Below are positions 25,806 to 35,272 of a DNA stretch of 64,000 nt, one piece after another; position 1 is the stretch's first letter, and the number at the start of each line of letters is the position of its first letter. The notes below the pieces were generated by a model. It was given only the letters and a program-made list of their open reading frames with translations. It did no database searches and was not told the origin of the DNA. The stretch spans positions 2,628,976 through 2,692,975 of the forward strand of contig CP051242.1 of assembly GCA_017795005.1 (NCBI GenBank), given 5' to 3'. Made by a program: the position numbers and the translations under genes. Origin of the DNA: Balneolaceae bacterium. GTDB taxonomy: Bacteria; Bacteroidota; Rhodothermia; Balneolales; Balneolaceae.

Positions 25806-26768
25806 ATGGGAACACGTAGAGACTTTTTAAAACTGACGGGATTGGCTGGTACTTCAGCTATGGTTCCATCAGTATTTTCGGGGATAAAAAAAACAACTAA
25901 ACCAATTGTACTTTCCACCTGGGATCATGGTGTTACTGCGAATAAGGTTTCCTGGGACATTCTAAGTAAAAATGGAACTGCCTTAGATGCTGTGGAACAA
26001 GGTGTTCGAAAAGTAGAATCAAATCCCAAAGGAACAACCGTAGGGATTGGTGGAAGTCCTGACAGAGATGGCTTTGTTACCCTCGATGCCTGCATCATGA
26101 ATCATAAAAATGAATGCGGTTCCGTGGCATTTCTCCAAAATATTGAACATCCCATTTCCGTAGCCCGAAAAGTGATGGAAGAAACTCAACATGTTATGCT
26201 TGTTGGCGAAGGTGCTTCTCAATTTGCTCAGGAACAGGGATTTAAAAGCAAGGATCTACTCACTGAAGAATCAAAGAAAGCCTGGGAAAAGTGGCTTGAA
26301 ACCTCAGAATATGAGCCAGTGGTAAATATCGAAAACCACGATACCATAGCTTCGATTGCACTAGATGCCCAGGGAAATTTAGCCGGTGCCTGCACAACCA
26401 GTGGAATGGCGTATAAAATGCACGGCAGAGTCGGGGACTCCCCTATTATCGGAGCCGGACTTTTTGTGGATAATGAAGTTGGAGCAGCATGTGGAACCGG
26501 ACTTGGTGAAGCAATAATCCGCACTGCCGGAAGCACCATTATTGTTGAAATGATGCGAAACGGTATTTCTCCTCAGGATGCATGTAAAGCTGCTGTAGAA
26601 CGAATCATCGAAAAGCATGATGACTTAACTAATGTTCAGGTTGGATATCTCGCAATAAACAAAAATGGCGAGTATGGTGGCTACAGTGTGTATGATGGGT
26701 TTACCTATGCCATTCGCTCTGATGAAGAAAACGAATACCTGTCATCTGAATTTAAAATTAGTCAGTAA
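25806..26768 (+). CDS. N4-(beta-N-acetylglucosaminyl)-L-asparaginase (glycosylasparaginase)
   Basis: A 320-residue Ntn-hydrolase. The N-terminus MGTRRDFLKLTGLAGTSAM is a twin-arginine signal, so it is probably exported folded. The precursor should self-cleave before T180 in ENHDTIASIALD, exposing the nucleophilic Thr. GRVGDSPIIGAGLFVDNEVG and GTGLGEAIIRTAGS are the substrate-binding motifs. It splits the GlcNAc-Asn linkage of N-glycopeptides. The stop overlaps the cutC start (TAATG). Confidence 0.93.
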   Translation: MGTRRDFLKLTGLAGTSAMVPSVFSGIKKTTKPIVLSTWDHGVTANKVSWDILSKNGTALDAVEQGVRKVESNPKGTTVGIGGSPDRDGFVTLDACIMNHKNECGSVAFLQNIEHPISVARKVMEETQHVMLVGEGASQFAQEQGFKSKDLLTEESKKAWEKWLETSEYEPVVNIENHDTIASIALDAQGNLAGACTTSGMAYKMHGRVGDSPIIGAGLFVDNEVGAACGTGLGEAIIRTAGSTIIVEMMRNGISPQDACKAAVERIIEKHDDLTNVQVGYLAINKNGEYGGYSVYDGFTYAIRSDEENEYLSSEFKISQ

Positions 26769-27466
26769 TGATCCTGGAATGGTCGATTGAATCGATCGAA
26801 GAAATGGAGTATGCCTCTCAACTCGGAATTAAAAGAGTTGAATTATGTTCTTCTCTTGAATATGGTGGGTTAACTCCTGCTTATGGAGTTATTAAAAAAT
26901 GCGCTCAAATTAAAGAGGTTGAATTACATGTAATGATCCGTCCCCGCCCCGGTGATTTCGAATATTCTGAAAAAGAAATCGAAATCATGTGTTCAGATAT
27001 ACAAAATGCTGCTGATCTTGGAGCAAAAGGAGTTGTGTTTGGAGTTCTGGATCAACAATTCAATATTCAAAAAGAGCAACTTAAGCGCTTAACTGAACTA
27101 AGCTCTTCCCTTGGACTTGAAATTACTTTTCACAGAGCTTTTGATTTTATTTCCTCTCCTTTTGAAGCATTGGAAGAGCTAATCGAAGCAGGTGTTCATA
27201 GACTTTTAACGTCCGGACAACAATCAAAGGCTATAGATGGACTTCCTTTAATCAAAAAATTAATCGCCAAAGCAAACGGAAGAATTGAAATTATGGCGGG
27301 GGCAGGAATAAATGCAATAAACGCACAACATTTTCAGGGGATCGGACTTAGCGCGATCCATTGTACTGCCCGCAGGAAAGTAGCTCAAATGGATAACTTT
27401 TACATGGGTTCTGTGTATGCACCATATGTAGAAAAAATAAAATCAATCCTAGCTATTTTGAACTGA
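26768..27466 (+). CDS. cutC: Copper homeostasis protein CutC
   Basis: A 232-residue TIM-barrel protein of the CutC family: KRVELCSSLEYGGLTPAYGV, VHVMIRPRPGDFEYS-like HVMIRPRPGDF, ITFHRAFD, and RLLTSGQ near the C-terminal half. It is cytoplasmic. The family is linked to copper tolerance, but its biochemical role is unsettled. It is translationally coupled to the glycosylasparaginase gene by a 1-base stop/start overlap, an association that does not itself suggest a copper function. Confidence 0.92.
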   Translation: MILEWSIESIEEMEYASQLGIKRVELCSSLEYGGLTPAYGVIKKCAQIKEVELHVMIRPRPGDFEYSEKEIEIMCSDIQNAADLGAKGVVFGVLDQQFNIQKEQLKRLTELSSSLGLEITFHRAFDFISSPFEALEELIEAGVHRLLTSGQQSKAIDGLPLIKKLIAKANGRIEIMAGAGINAINAQHFQGIGLSAIHCTARRKVAQMDNFYMGSVYAPYVEKIKSILAILN

Positions 27467-27550
27467 ATCTGAACGAAATATCATTCAGATTTATTCCACT
27501 TTTAACCGTATTTTAAGGCTCTTTGCCGGAAATTTTAAAACCGTGATTAC

Positions 27551-29017
27551 GTGTCGGAAAAGAATTCTTCAACACTACAGATTTACAACACACTTTCAAG
27601 AAGTAAAGAAACTTTTGAACCTATAAATGCCCCACATGTTGGGATGTATGTATGCGGACCAACTGTGTATGGTGATGCGCATTTAGGACATGCTAAAAGT
27701 TATGTTTCTTTTGATGTTGTGCTCCGTTATCTCCGCTATCTTGGATATAAAGTGCGGTATGTCCAGAATATCACCGATGTGGGACATTTGGTTGGGGATG
27801 GAGAAGAAGGTGAAGACAAACTCGCTAAGAAAGCCAGATTGGAACAGGTTGATCCCATGCAAGTTGCTGAAAAGTATACCTACACGTATTTCAGGGATAT
27901 GGATGCACTGAATGTACTTCGCCCTGATATTGCTCCGCGTGCTACCGGTCATATTCCCGAACAAATCGCTATGATTAAGAAACTCATTGAAAAAGGTCAT
28001 GCCTATAATGTGGATGGCAATGTGTATTTCGATGTGAGTTCAAATCCTGATTACGGAAAGTTGAGCGGCCGGAATGTAGAGGAGTCCGAAGCGGGAACCA
28101 GAGTTGAAACCGCATCCGACAAAAAAGATCCGAAGGATTTCGCTCTTTGGAAGAAAGCCGATGACAATCACCTGATGAAATGGGATTCACCCTGGGGAGT
28201 CGGGTATCCGGGTTGGCATATCGAATGTTCGGTGATGAGTACTAAATACCTTGGCGAAAGTTTTGATATTCACGGCGGCGGACTGGAAAATCAGTTTCCG
28301 CATCATGAATGTGAAATTGCACAATCAGAATGTGCCCATGATGCTCAGTTTGTGAAATACTGGATGCATAACAACATGGTAACTCTGGAAGGCCAGAAAA
28401 TGGGGAAATCGCTTGGCAATGCGATTAATCTGGAAGAGTTCTTTACAGGGAATCATAAGCTGTTAACCCGTGCATGGGATCCACAGGTAATTCGATTCTT
28501 CCTTCTTCAAAGTCATTACAGAAGTACAACCGATTTCTCTGAAGAAGCCTTGGAAGCCGCCGAAAATGGGTTAAAGAACCTCCATTCGATGATTACCACC
28601 ATTGAAAAAGCAGAACCCGGAACCGGTGATGCTTTTGATATTGAGCAATTTAAAGCTTCGTTTGAGGAAGTGATGAACGATGATTTCAACTCGGCAATGG
28701 CGATTGCGGTTCTCTTTGAAAACCTGAAGGAAATCAGAAAACAGATCAATGCAAATCAGGCTCCGTCTAATCTGGGCATGCTGAAAGTATATCTGCACAC
28801 AGTAGTGGAAGAAGTGTTGGGAATCTGGCCAAATAATGCTGGTGGTTCCGGCAATGGCGAACTGACTTCCGGTCTGGTTGAATTGCTGATTGAAATCAGA
28901 AAGGATGCACGGACAAATAAAGATTTTCCTCTCTCGGATAAAATCCGGGACGATTTAAAGGAACTGGGTGTGCAGTTGATGGACGGAAAAGACGGCACTA
29001 CCTTCAGTATTGACTGA
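27551..29017 (+). CDS. cysS: Cysteinyl-tRNA synthetase
   Basis: A 488-residue class I synthetase charging tRNA-Cys. It has [20 protein letters not shown] (zinc Cys and HIGH-type motif), [11 protein letters not shown], the zinc-ligand region [12 protein letters not shown], and KMGKSLGN as the KMSKS loop. The C-terminal DALR-like anticodon region ends about residue 480. The start is GTG at 27551 ([17 protein letters not shown]). Its stop overlaps the yidD start (TGATG). Confidence 0.96.
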   Translation: MSEKNSSTLQIYNTLSRSKETFEPINAPHVGMYVCGPTVYGDAHLGHAKSYVSFDVVLRYLRYLGYKVRYVQNITDVGHLVGDGEEGEDKLAKKARLEQVDPMQVAEKYTYTYFRDMDALNVLRPDIAPRATGHIPEQIAMIKKLIEKGHAYNVDGNVYFDVSSNPDYGKLSGRNVEESEAGTRVETASDKKDPKDFALWKKADDNHLMKWDSPWGVGYPGWHIECSVMSTKYLGESFDIHGGGLENQFPHHECEIAQSECAHDAQFVKYWMHNNMVTLEGQKMGKSLGNAINLEEFFTGNHKLLTRAWDPQVIRFFLLQSHYRSTTDFSEEALEAAENGLKNLHSMITTIEKAEPGTGDAFDIEQFKASFEEVMNDDFNSAMAIAVLFENLKEIRKQINANQAPSNLGMLKVYLHTVVEEVLGIWPNNAGGSGNGELTSGLVELLIEIRKDARTNKDFPLSDKIRDDLKELGVQLMDGKDGTTFSID

Positions 29018-29277
29018 TGAACGCGTTGAAATTCATATTCAGCAAATTGATTATTGGACTCGTACGATTTTACCAGTTGGCGATTTCCCCATGGTTGGGA
29101 AGCAGCTGCAGGTACTCCCCCACTTGTTCGCACTACATGATTGAAGCGGTGAACGAATGGGGACCATTAAAAGGATTCTGGTTGGGAATCAAACGGATTG
29201 GCCGGTGTCACCCCTGGGGCGGCGATGGGTATGATCCTGTTCCTGAGAATCCTGATAGGAAGAAATTGAAATCATGA
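29017..29277 (+). CDS. yidD: Membrane protein insertion efficiency factor YidD
   Basis: An 86-residue protein with an amphipathic N-terminal helix and the family core [40 protein letters not shown] and [17 protein letters not shown]. It assists YidC-dependent insertion of inner-membrane proteins. It is coupled to cysS by a 1-base stop/start overlap rather than sitting in the usual rnpA-yidC region. Confidence 0.95.
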   Translation: MNALKFIFSKLIIGLVRFYQLAISPWLGSSCRYSPTCSHYMIEAVNEWGPLKGFWLGIKRIGRCHPWGGDGYDPVPENPDRKKLKS

Positions 29278-29278
29278 A

Positions 29279-29354
29279 GTCATTTTGAGCGAAAGCGAAG
29301 AATCTACACAGCTTAGTAATTGTGCAGATCCTTAGGAAGTATCCTCAGGATGAC
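29279..29354. repeat. Intergenic repeat bounded by GTCAT...ATGAC
   Basis: The unit begins GTCATTTTGAGCGAAAGCGA and ends CCTCAGGATGAC. Inside are hairpins CACA...TGTG and ATCCTTAGGA...TCCTCAGGAT. Partial relatives with GTCATTCCTGCGAAG or GTCATTGCGAGCTGAGCGAA begin at about 29945, 32346 and 55349. Confidence 0.6.
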
Positions 29355-29365
29355 AATAAAAAAAC

Positions 29366-29410
29366 ACAATTAACGAATAACGATTCACGAAAATGTTATT
29401 CGTTAATTGT
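29366..29410. repeat. Perfect 16-bp inverted repeat
   Basis: ACAATTAACGAATAAC (29366-29381) is the exact reverse complement of GTTATTCGTTAATTGT (29395-29410). It lies immediately upstream of hisI and resembles the 24924-24982 element. Confidence 0.7.
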
Positions 29411-29426
29411 TATTCGTAAGCTATTA

Positions 29427-29912
29427 ATGATGAAAGAAATAAATTTTAAGAAAAGAACCTCCATCTATCAGGTAGAAGAAGAAAAAGACCTAGCGCCTAA
29501 ATTTCAGGAAGACGGATTAATTCCTGTAGTCACTACCGATTACACCTCTGGTGAACTACTTATGCACGGCTACATGAATGAAGAAGCTCTAAAGAAAACC
29601 ATTGAGCTGGGCGAAGCCGTGTATTACAGTCGCAGCCGAGAAACTCTATGGCACAAAGGAGCGACTTCAGGATTAACTCAGATCGTAAAAGAAATGCGCA
29701 TCGACGACGACCAGGATTGTGTGTGGCTTCGTGTGGAAGTACAAGGTAATGGAGCCAGTTGTCATGTAGGCTACCGCTCCTGCTTCTACCGTAGCGTACC
29801 TACAGGTAAAGACTTCTTTGAAAAAGACGGCGAACTCGCTTTTGAGGAATCCGAAAAGGTCTTCGATCCTGAAGAAGTCTACGGAGATGCCCCGAATCCT
29901 ACGAAGTTATAG
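29427..29912 (+). CDS. hisI: Phosphoribosyl-AMP cyclohydrolase
   Basis: A 161-residue enzyme of histidine biosynthesis that opens the adenine ring of PR-AMP. It carries [14 protein letters not shown], the [15 protein letters not shown] signature, [13 protein letters not shown], and [11 protein letters not shown], with the metal-binding Asp and Cys residues. It has no HisE (PR-ATP pyrophosphatase) domain. The upstream open frame to 29322 is made of repeat sequence, so I start at the tandem ATGATG 29427/29430. No other his genes are in the window. Confidence 0.93.
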   Translation: MMKEINFKKRTSIYQVEEEKDLAPKFQEDGLIPVVTTDYTSGELLMHGYMNEEALKKTIELGEAVYYSRSRETLWHKGATSGLTQIVKEMRIDDDQDCVWLRVEVQGNGASCHVGYRSCFYRSVPTGKDFFEKDGELAFEESEKVFDPEEVYGDAPNPTKL

Positions 29913-30297
29913 GTATTAAATTCCAGACAGCTTTATTACTCCATGTCATTCCTGCGAAGCCTGCCTGTTCGGCAGACAGGGCAGGAATCTTGAGTTTTCT
30001 TCAACAAACTTAAAAGTGAATAATGGAGAAAATGATAAAGTTACATCAGATGAAATCAATCAGGTCAAAGAAACTCTTGCAAATATTGCATTAGATCAGC
30101 TTGAATTGAGTACCGACTTAGGCAAGTTAGAGAACACGGAAGTCGAGTCCCAAACTAGCGCAAGCGTCCGCTTGTGCCTTACATGAATTTGCTCCAAGCG
30201 GACGCTTGAAGTAGCAGCTTGTCTTGAGAATTACTTAAAAAAGGGTATTATCAAAAGCCAACAGAGATAGAAAACCCAATCTGAATTTTGACCTATT
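29913..30297. other. Intergenic region with repeats and a possible gene remnant
   Basis: This 385-bp gap starts with a GTCATTCCTGCGAAG-type repeat containing the hairpin CTGCCTGTTCGGCAGACAGGGCAG. From about 30003 to 30183 a plus-strand frame reads like degraded protein (NNGENDKVTSDEINQVKETL and a further acidic helix) but has no good start. The 30161-30208 palindrome follows. I see no complete gene. Confidence 0.5.
30161..30208. repeat. REP-like palindrome pair
   Basis: CAAGCGTCCGCTTG (30161-30174) and CAAGCGGACGCTTG (30195-30208) are exact reverse complements, and each is itself nearly palindromic. This is the form of extragenic repeats mobilised by REP-associated tyrosine transposases, a remnant of which lies at 55349-55560. 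Confidence 0.7.
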
Positions 30298-30600
30298 ATG
30301 ATAGCACGAGTCTGGAAAGGAAGAACAAAAGTTGAAGATGCGAACAGATATGCTGAATTCATGAAATCGAGGGCAGTACCGGATTATAAATCAACGGAAG
30401 GATTCATAAAACTGACCTTTCTGAAGCGTACGGATAGCGAGCACGCTTACTTTGATCTGATTACTTTCTGGGAAAGTCTGGATGTGATAAGAAACTTTGC
30501 AGGAGACGACATAGAAAAGGCTAAGTACTATCCCGAAGACAAAGATTTTCTCATTGAATTCCCGGAAAAAGTTACCCACTTCAAAGTATTTGCTGAGTGA
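30298..30600 (+). CDS. Antibiotic-biosynthesis-monooxygenase (ABM) fold protein
   Basis: A 100-residue protein: MIARVWKGRTKVEDANRYAEFM, then FIKLTFLKRTDSEHAYFDLI and TFWESLDVIRNFAGDDIEKA. This is the dimeric alpha/beta ferredoxin-like ABM fold. Members range from haem-degrading enzymes to proteins of no known activity; this one lacks an assignable active site. It is monocistronic. Confidence 0.8.
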   Translation: MIARVWKGRTKVEDANRYAEFMKSRAVPDYKSTEGFIKLTFLKRTDSEHAYFDLITFWESLDVIRNFAGDDIEKAKYYPEDKDFLIEFPEKVTHFKVFAE

Positions 30601-30702
30601 TCTCAAAAAGTACCCGCAATTTTTAACCCTTCTAAATTACCCTATTCCGGGTATTGCTATGATCTTTCTCAGAAACTAGATTATCATCAAAATCAAGGTG
30701 GT

Positions 30703-31626
30703 ATGTTCAAAATTCTACAAACTCTTCTGGTTCTTTTCCTAATATCGGGTACAGTTTTATCTCAGGAAATCAATTGGCTGACTAAAGACGATATCAGAAA
30801 CATCGGAAATTCGAAAAATTTTTTATTTCTGATTGAACTTGATCACGACAATTATGCAAAAAGAGTGGTCGAAGAAATGAATGAAAAGAGCAAAGTTGTC
30901 GAATATATCAATTCTAATTATTTCGCGGTAAGACTACAAATGAACGAAGCTTTTACGGTGAACCATAATGAATATCCGAATGCAATGAGGTTGGCAACTA
31001 TGTTTGATCCTGATGTAAAAAGTGCAAGTCCAATTCTGATCTTTGTTGGGGCAACAGCCAGTGAATCTGATGTTCTTCAGGGATATGGTGAAATAAAAGC
31101 TTACATGGATGAGAACTTCTATCAGCCACTTGCTGCCGAAAGAGAACGACAAGCCAATGCCCAAAGAGAGAAGATTGCTCAACAAAAAGCCGAATGGGAA
31201 GCTGAAAAACGTAAAGCTCGTAGTTCCATGAATAACTATAGGGTTTCTATACAAAATGAAGCAGATCGATCTTTCTATGAAATGGCTTCCAGCCGGGGAT
31301 TTACTGTGGTTGGGACCGTTCTTCTTGATTTCGAGACAACCGAAAAGGCACTTATTGCAAATGCAGATTATTATAAAGCAGCAGAGTATATGTTTATCAT
31401 ACTTGGTTTAAATGATGCTGCAGGCTCCCCCCGAGTTGACCTGTGGAATCCTGATTCTGAATTTCATTATGCTAAAATCAATGGAGAAACGAGATACGTG
31501 GATGATAAACGAACTATAACTCTTTATTCTTATAACCCATCTTCAAATCACAAAGCTGAAACGTATGTATGGGGAAACCACAGAGGACAGTACAAAGTAT
31601 ACATGACCATGAAAATAAAAGAGTAA
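30703..31626 (+). CDS. Secreted thioredoxin-fold-like protein of unknown function
   Basis: A 307-residue protein with signal peptide MFKILQTLLVLFLISGTVLS. Residues about 25-145 resemble a thioredoxin-like domain (NFLFLIELDHDNYAKRVVEE, SPILIFVG) but have no CxxC, so it would not be a disulphide oxidoreductase. A charged Arg/Gln/Glu-rich coiled coil follows (about 145-175, ERERQANAQREKIAQQKAEW), then a C-terminal beta domain. I recognise no family for the last part. Confidence 0.7.
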   Translation: MFKILQTLLVLFLISGTVLSQEINWLTKDDIRNIGNSKNFLFLIELDHDNYAKRVVEEMNEKSKVVEYINSNYFAVRLQMNEAFTVNHNEYPNAMRLATMFDPDVKSASPILIFVGATASESDVLQGYGEIKAYMDENFYQPLAAERERQANAQREKIAQQKAEWEAEKRKARSSMNNYRVSIQNEADRSFYEMASSRGFTVVGTVLLDFETTEKALIANADYYKAAEYMFIILGLNDAAGSPRVDLWNPDSEFHYAKINGETRYVDDKRTITLYSYNPSSNHKAETYVWGNHRGQYKVYMTMKIKE

Positions 31627-31689
31627 TGAAAGTTATTTTTTCGTGATACTTTCCCCCTTGTTTTAAGGCTATCTTGAAATAAAAAAATC

Positions 31690-32142
31690 ATGAAACTATT
31701 TTTTATTTCACTTTTCGCTTTGCTACCTGTTCTTGGATTCAGCCAAACCAATGAATCTGAATATTTCAATCTTGGAAAAGAAAACCTGGCCATTAAAGGC
31801 TACGATCCTGTCAGCTATTTTGTAAACGAAGAACCTCTGGAAGGACAACAGACTCTCTCCTACGAGTACAATGGAGCAACTTATAGATTTTCTTCTCAGG
31901 AAAATATGGAAACGTTTAAAACCGATCCTGCAAAATACGAACCTGCTTATGGCGGATGGTGTGCGTATGCCATGGGAAAAGGTTACACAGCAGATATCAA
32001 CCCTAAAACCTATAAAATTGTGAATGGGAAGCTTCTGCTGTTCTACAATAAACTATTTACTAACACATTACCAAAGTGGAGTAAAGACGAAGCCTCCCTT
32101 TACCCTGCTGCTGAGAAGAACTGGAAAGAGAAGAGTTTTTGA
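31690..32142 (+). CDS. Secreted YHS domain protein
   Basis: A 150-residue protein with signal peptide MKLFFISLFALLPVLGFS and one YHS-type domain: LAIKGYDPVSYF, YEYNGATYRFSSQENMETFK, PAKYEPAYGGWCAYAMGKG. YHS domains often bind metal and occur with metal ATPases or cytochromes; none is adjacent. It is a single gene followed by a structured repeat. Confidence 0.9.
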   Translation: MKLFFISLFALLPVLGFSQTNESEYFNLGKENLAIKGYDPVSYFVNEEPLEGQQTLSYEYNGATYRFSSQENMETFKTDPAKYEPAYGGWCAYAMGKGYTADINPKTYKIVNGKLLLFYNKLFTNTLPKWSKDEASLYPAAEKNWKEKSF

Positions 32143-32176
32143 TAAAGCCGAATAGCTTTAGTGGGCGTTAGAGAAA

Positions 32177-32318
32177 TGTCTCCCCTCGGGGGGAGACAGA
32201 GTTCAAACTTGTTTGGACTCAGAGGGAGGACCGAGGTGGCAACCAACTTTGACATCACACTGTCCTCTCCCTGACTTGCTCAATATTCGCAAGTCTGTCC
32301 CTCCCCAAGGAGGGACAG
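32177..32318. repeat. Multi-hairpin structured repeat, copy B (~142 bp)
   Basis: This is the same order of stems as copy A at 12167-12310: TGTCTCCCC...GGGGAGACA, GAGTTCAAAC...GTTTGGACTC, AGAGGGAGGAC pairing with GTCCTCTCCCT, CTTGC...GCAAG, and CTGTCCCTCC...GGAGGGACAG. Stems are better conserved than loops. It sits in the gap between two convergent genes. Confidence 0.8.
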
Positions 32319-32376
32319 GTCTATCCTTAATTGTGAATTTAATAAGTCATTCCTGCGAAGGCGAGAGGATATACCT

Positions 32377-33273
32377 TCAAAGAGTATTTTTGATTACAGT
32401 AGCCAATTTCTCCGCAGCTTCCTTATTCCTCCGAAACCACAATTCCGGTTCAATCAATTCTACTTCTGAGACAGAGAGTTCGCCTTCATTATCCCACATC
32501 ACATCCACTCGGGCATAAGCAGGGAGCGGCTCACAGGCTTCGGCAACTTCTTCAGCAAAGGTTGTTTCTTCTGGAGTAGGATTGTATTCATGAAGTGTTC
32601 CTCCGAAATCATCCTGTACCCTAAAGTCACCGGCTTTTCCTTTCTTTAACACGGAGTGCGTGTACTTCCCTCCAATCACCATAAAAGAGACTTCACCTTT
32701 GGTCATGATGTTCTTCTGAAAAGGTTGAATCATCATATCCTCTTTTGCAATCAGCTCTACAAAAAGTTCTTCATGATCTGAAGTATTCCCGGGATTCAAT
32801 CGGTAGGTATGTCTTGCAGCTCCGGCAATGGTAGGTTTAAGAATCACTTCTTGCCAGCCAGATTCTTCTACGATTTGTGTTAAGGATTTCTGTGCTCCCT
32901 TTTTGATGTACCTGGTCTCGACAACTTTGATTCCTTTATCTTTCAAATCATTTAAGTACCACTTGTCCATATTCCAGCGAATCTGAGATATTGGATTGAT
33001 AAACTGAGTGAGTGGTTCAACTTTATCCAACCAAAACTTAAATTCATCTAAGCGATCGAAATAATCCCAGGTAGTTCGGAATATGGCGCATTTGGTAGAT
33101 GACCAATCAAAATCAGGGTCTGCCCAGTCTTTTCGGGTGACTTTTAATCCCAAAGCTTCCAATGCTTCCTGCAGGAGCCCATCTTCGGTAAGTACATTTT
33201 GAATGTAGTCATTAATCTTCTTCGGGTTTACATACCTCGATTCCGTTAAAATGACTACATCAAAATCCTTCAT
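32377..33273 (-). CDS. ATP-grasp family protein (DcsG-like)
   Basis: A 298-residue protein resembling the ATP-grasp ligase group of D-cycloserine cyclo-ligase DcsG and its many uncharacterised relatives: CAIFRTTWDYFDR, the ligand region INPISQIRWNMDKWYLNDLK, VILKPTIAGAARHTYR, MIQPFQKNIMTKGEVSFMVI and SEVELIEPELWFR. It would form an amide-like bond using ATP; the substrate is unknown. Its ATG overlaps the helicase stop by one base (TAATG), so the two are coupled. Confidence 0.85.
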   Translation of the reverse strand: MKDFDVVILTESRYVNPKKINDYIQNVLTEDGLLQEALEALGLKVTRKDWADPDFDWSSTKCAIFRTTWDYFDRLDEFKFWLDKVEPLTQFINPISQIRWNMDKWYLNDLKDKGIKVVETRYIKKGAQKSLTQIVEESGWQEVILKPTIAGAARHTYRLNPGNTSDHEELFVELIAKEDMMIQPFQKNIMTKGEVSFMVIGGKYTHSVLKKGKAGDFRVQDDFGGTLHEYNPTPEETTFAEEVAEACEPLPAYARVDVMWDNEGELSVSEVELIEPELWFRRNKEAAEKLATVIKNTL

Positions 33274-34997
33274 TACTTTCTTCTGCGGTTACGATTGCCT
33301 TTACCTTTCTTTTTACCGGATGAACGACGTCCACCGCCCCCTTTTTTACCGGGATCTTTATCAGAAGGCTCTACAGCTACATCCCGACCTTCAAATTTTA
33401 CGCCTTTCACACTTTCAATCAAGCTGTTTTGGTAACCCGGTTCTACTTCAAAGAAAGAGAAATTATTCTGAATATCGATTTTACCGAAATCGGGTTTAGA
33501 TCCATTCAGGGTTTCATTCAGTAGCCCCATCAGACGAACAGGATTTAGTCCATCTCTTCGACCGATATTGATAAAATAACGATCAAATGAACCAGCATCA
33601 TCATACTTTCTGTTACTTCCACCAGAATCACGGCCGCTATCTCTTCCACCACGATCACGACCTCCTTTTGCGGCTGCGTTCAGATCTCTGGAATCTTTGT
33701 AGTAATCCAGGAACTGGTTGAATTCGACGGATAGGAAATGCTTGATAAGTTCTTCTCTTTCAAGGTCGGCCAGTTTTTCCAACGCCTGAGGTAGAAACTT
33801 CTGAAGCTGCTCTTCATTTACCTTGGTTTCTTTTACGGTATCAATTAAATCCAGCATTCTGATGGCACATATTTCCTCTCCGGTAGGCATCTCTTTTTTG
33901 ATAAACTTTTTGCCTACCATATTCTCAAGTGATTTGATTCTTCTCATCTCACGAGTATGAACAATAGAAATTGAAATACCACTGTTTCCAGCTCGACCTG
34001 TTCTACCACTTCTGTGCACATATACTTCCAGATCATCCGGGAGATTGAAGTTGATTACATGGCTTAGGTTATCAACATCGAGTCCACGGGCAGCCACATC
34101 TGTTGCTACTAATAACTGAAGTTCTTTGGTTCTGAACCGGTTCATCACTTCATCACGCTGAGCCTGAGAAAGATCACCATTCAATAAATCCACATCGTAA
34201 CCGTCTTTGGTCAGCTTATTAGAAATTTCCTGAGTCTCACGACGAGTACGGCAGAATATAATGCCATAAATATCCGGATTCATGTCGACTGTTCTCTTGA
34301 GCGCTTCAAATCGGTCTTTGGCATGCACCATATAAAAATGATGTTCCACGTTCTTAGCGCCGGAATTTCGCTCACCTACTTCTATTTCCTGAGCATTTTC
34401 CATGTACTTCTTAGCAATCTTGGAAATGCCTTTTGGCATAGTTGCAGAGAAAAGAAGTGTTTGCTTTTCTTTTGGAGTATCTTCAAGAATTGCATCCAAA
34501 TCATCCTGAAAACCCATATTTAACATTTCATCTGCTTCATCCAGTACCAGTGTCTGAATGTGTCTTACATCCAACTTTCTTCTTTTGATGAGGTCAAGGG
34601 TTCTGCCAGGAGTTCCAATAACAATCTGAGCTCCGTTATTTAATGCTTTAATTTGTGTGGTGATATTCGCTCCACCATATACTGCAACTGAAGTCAGCCC
34701 TTTTACTTTCTTAGCATAAGACTTTATGTCTTTGGCTATTTGAATAGCAAGTTCTCTGGTTGGTGAAAGCACCAAAACCTGAACGGTTTTTAGTTCAGGA
34801 TCTACTTTTTGAACACTTGGCAAACCAAATGCTCCGGTTTTCCCGGTTCCTGTTTGAGCCAGAGCTACCAAGTCTCGTTGAGACTCCAGTATAATAGGTA
34901 TAGCTTCCTGTTGAATTTGAGTTGGGGTTTCAAAACCCAAAAGTTCCACGGCTTCAAGCAGTTCCTGCCTTAGCCCAAGTTCTTTAAACGTTGACAA
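33273..34997 (-). CDS. DEAD-box ATP-dependent RNA helicase (DeaD/CsdA type)
   Basis: The helicase core has the Q motif (FETPTQIQQEAIP), AQTGTGKT, PTRELA, DEAD, SAT and HRSGRTGRAG. After it comes a Gly/Arg/Asp-rich linker (GGRDRGGRDSGRDSGG), a DbpA-type RNA-binding domain (YFINIGRRDGLNPVRLMGLL) and a basic tail. The best start is TTG 34997 (TTG-TCA-ACG, homologous to the usual MSTFKELGL), giving 574 residues; the open frame extends to 35090 without a better start. The 5' region is long, as in cold-induced helicases. Confidence 0.92.
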   Translation of the reverse strand: MSTFKELGLRQELLEAVELLGFETPTQIQQEAIPIILESQRDLVALAQTGTGKTGAFGLPSVQKVDPELKTVQVLVLSPTRELAIQIAKDIKSYAKKVKGLTSVAVYGGANITTQIKALNNGAQIVIGTPGRTLDLIKRRKLDVRHIQTLVLDEADEMLNMGFQDDLDAILEDTPKEKQTLLFSATMPKGISKIAKKYMENAQEIEVGERNSGAKNVEHHFYMVHAKDRFEALKRTVDMNPDIYGIIFCRTRRETQEISNKLTKDGYDVDLLNGDLSQAQRDEVMNRFRTKELQLLVATDVAARGLDVDNLSHVINFNLPDDLEVYVHRSGRTGRAGNSGISISIVHTREMRRIKSLENMVGKKFIKKEMPTGEEICAIRMLDLIDTVKETKVNEEQLQKFLPQALEKLADLEREELIKHFLSVEFNQFLDYYKDSRDLNAAAKGGRDRGGRDSGRDSGGSNRKYDDAGSFDRYFINIGRRDGLNPVRLMGLLNETLNGSKPDFGKIDIQNNFSFFEVEPGYQNSLIESVKGVKFEGRDVAVEPSDKDPGKKGGGGRRSSGKKKGKGNRNRRRK

Positions 34998-35272
34998 TTT
35001 TTTATCCGTTTTTATCCCGTAATAAACCTGTGCTGTGAGATTCTTGTCCGGAATGATTATTAAAAAAGGTGAGCTTTGGACAAGAGGCAAGCGCGACTGC
35101 TTGTATTTATAATGCCAGCTGAATATAAACCTGAAAGGCTTTTATCTCACTTTGGAGATTCCAATGTTCCAGTCTTATCGCGAACTCACAGTAAATTATG
35201 CCCCAAAGATACGGATAATTAATTCCGAATCCTTCAGGCGATCAAAAAAAGAACATTATCTTCTGTTAATAT

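Noticed and set aside
27683-28000. Antisense open frames within cysS
   Set aside because: Shadow frames of a strong, highly conserved synthetase gene.
29322-29426. N-terminal extension of hisI
   Set aside because: The sequence is the inverted-repeat element and does not resemble HisI.
30003-30183. Possible small gene (NNGENDKVTSDEINQV...)
   Set aside because: No start codon with a ribosome binding site, and the frame runs into repeat sequence; kept only as a possible remnant.
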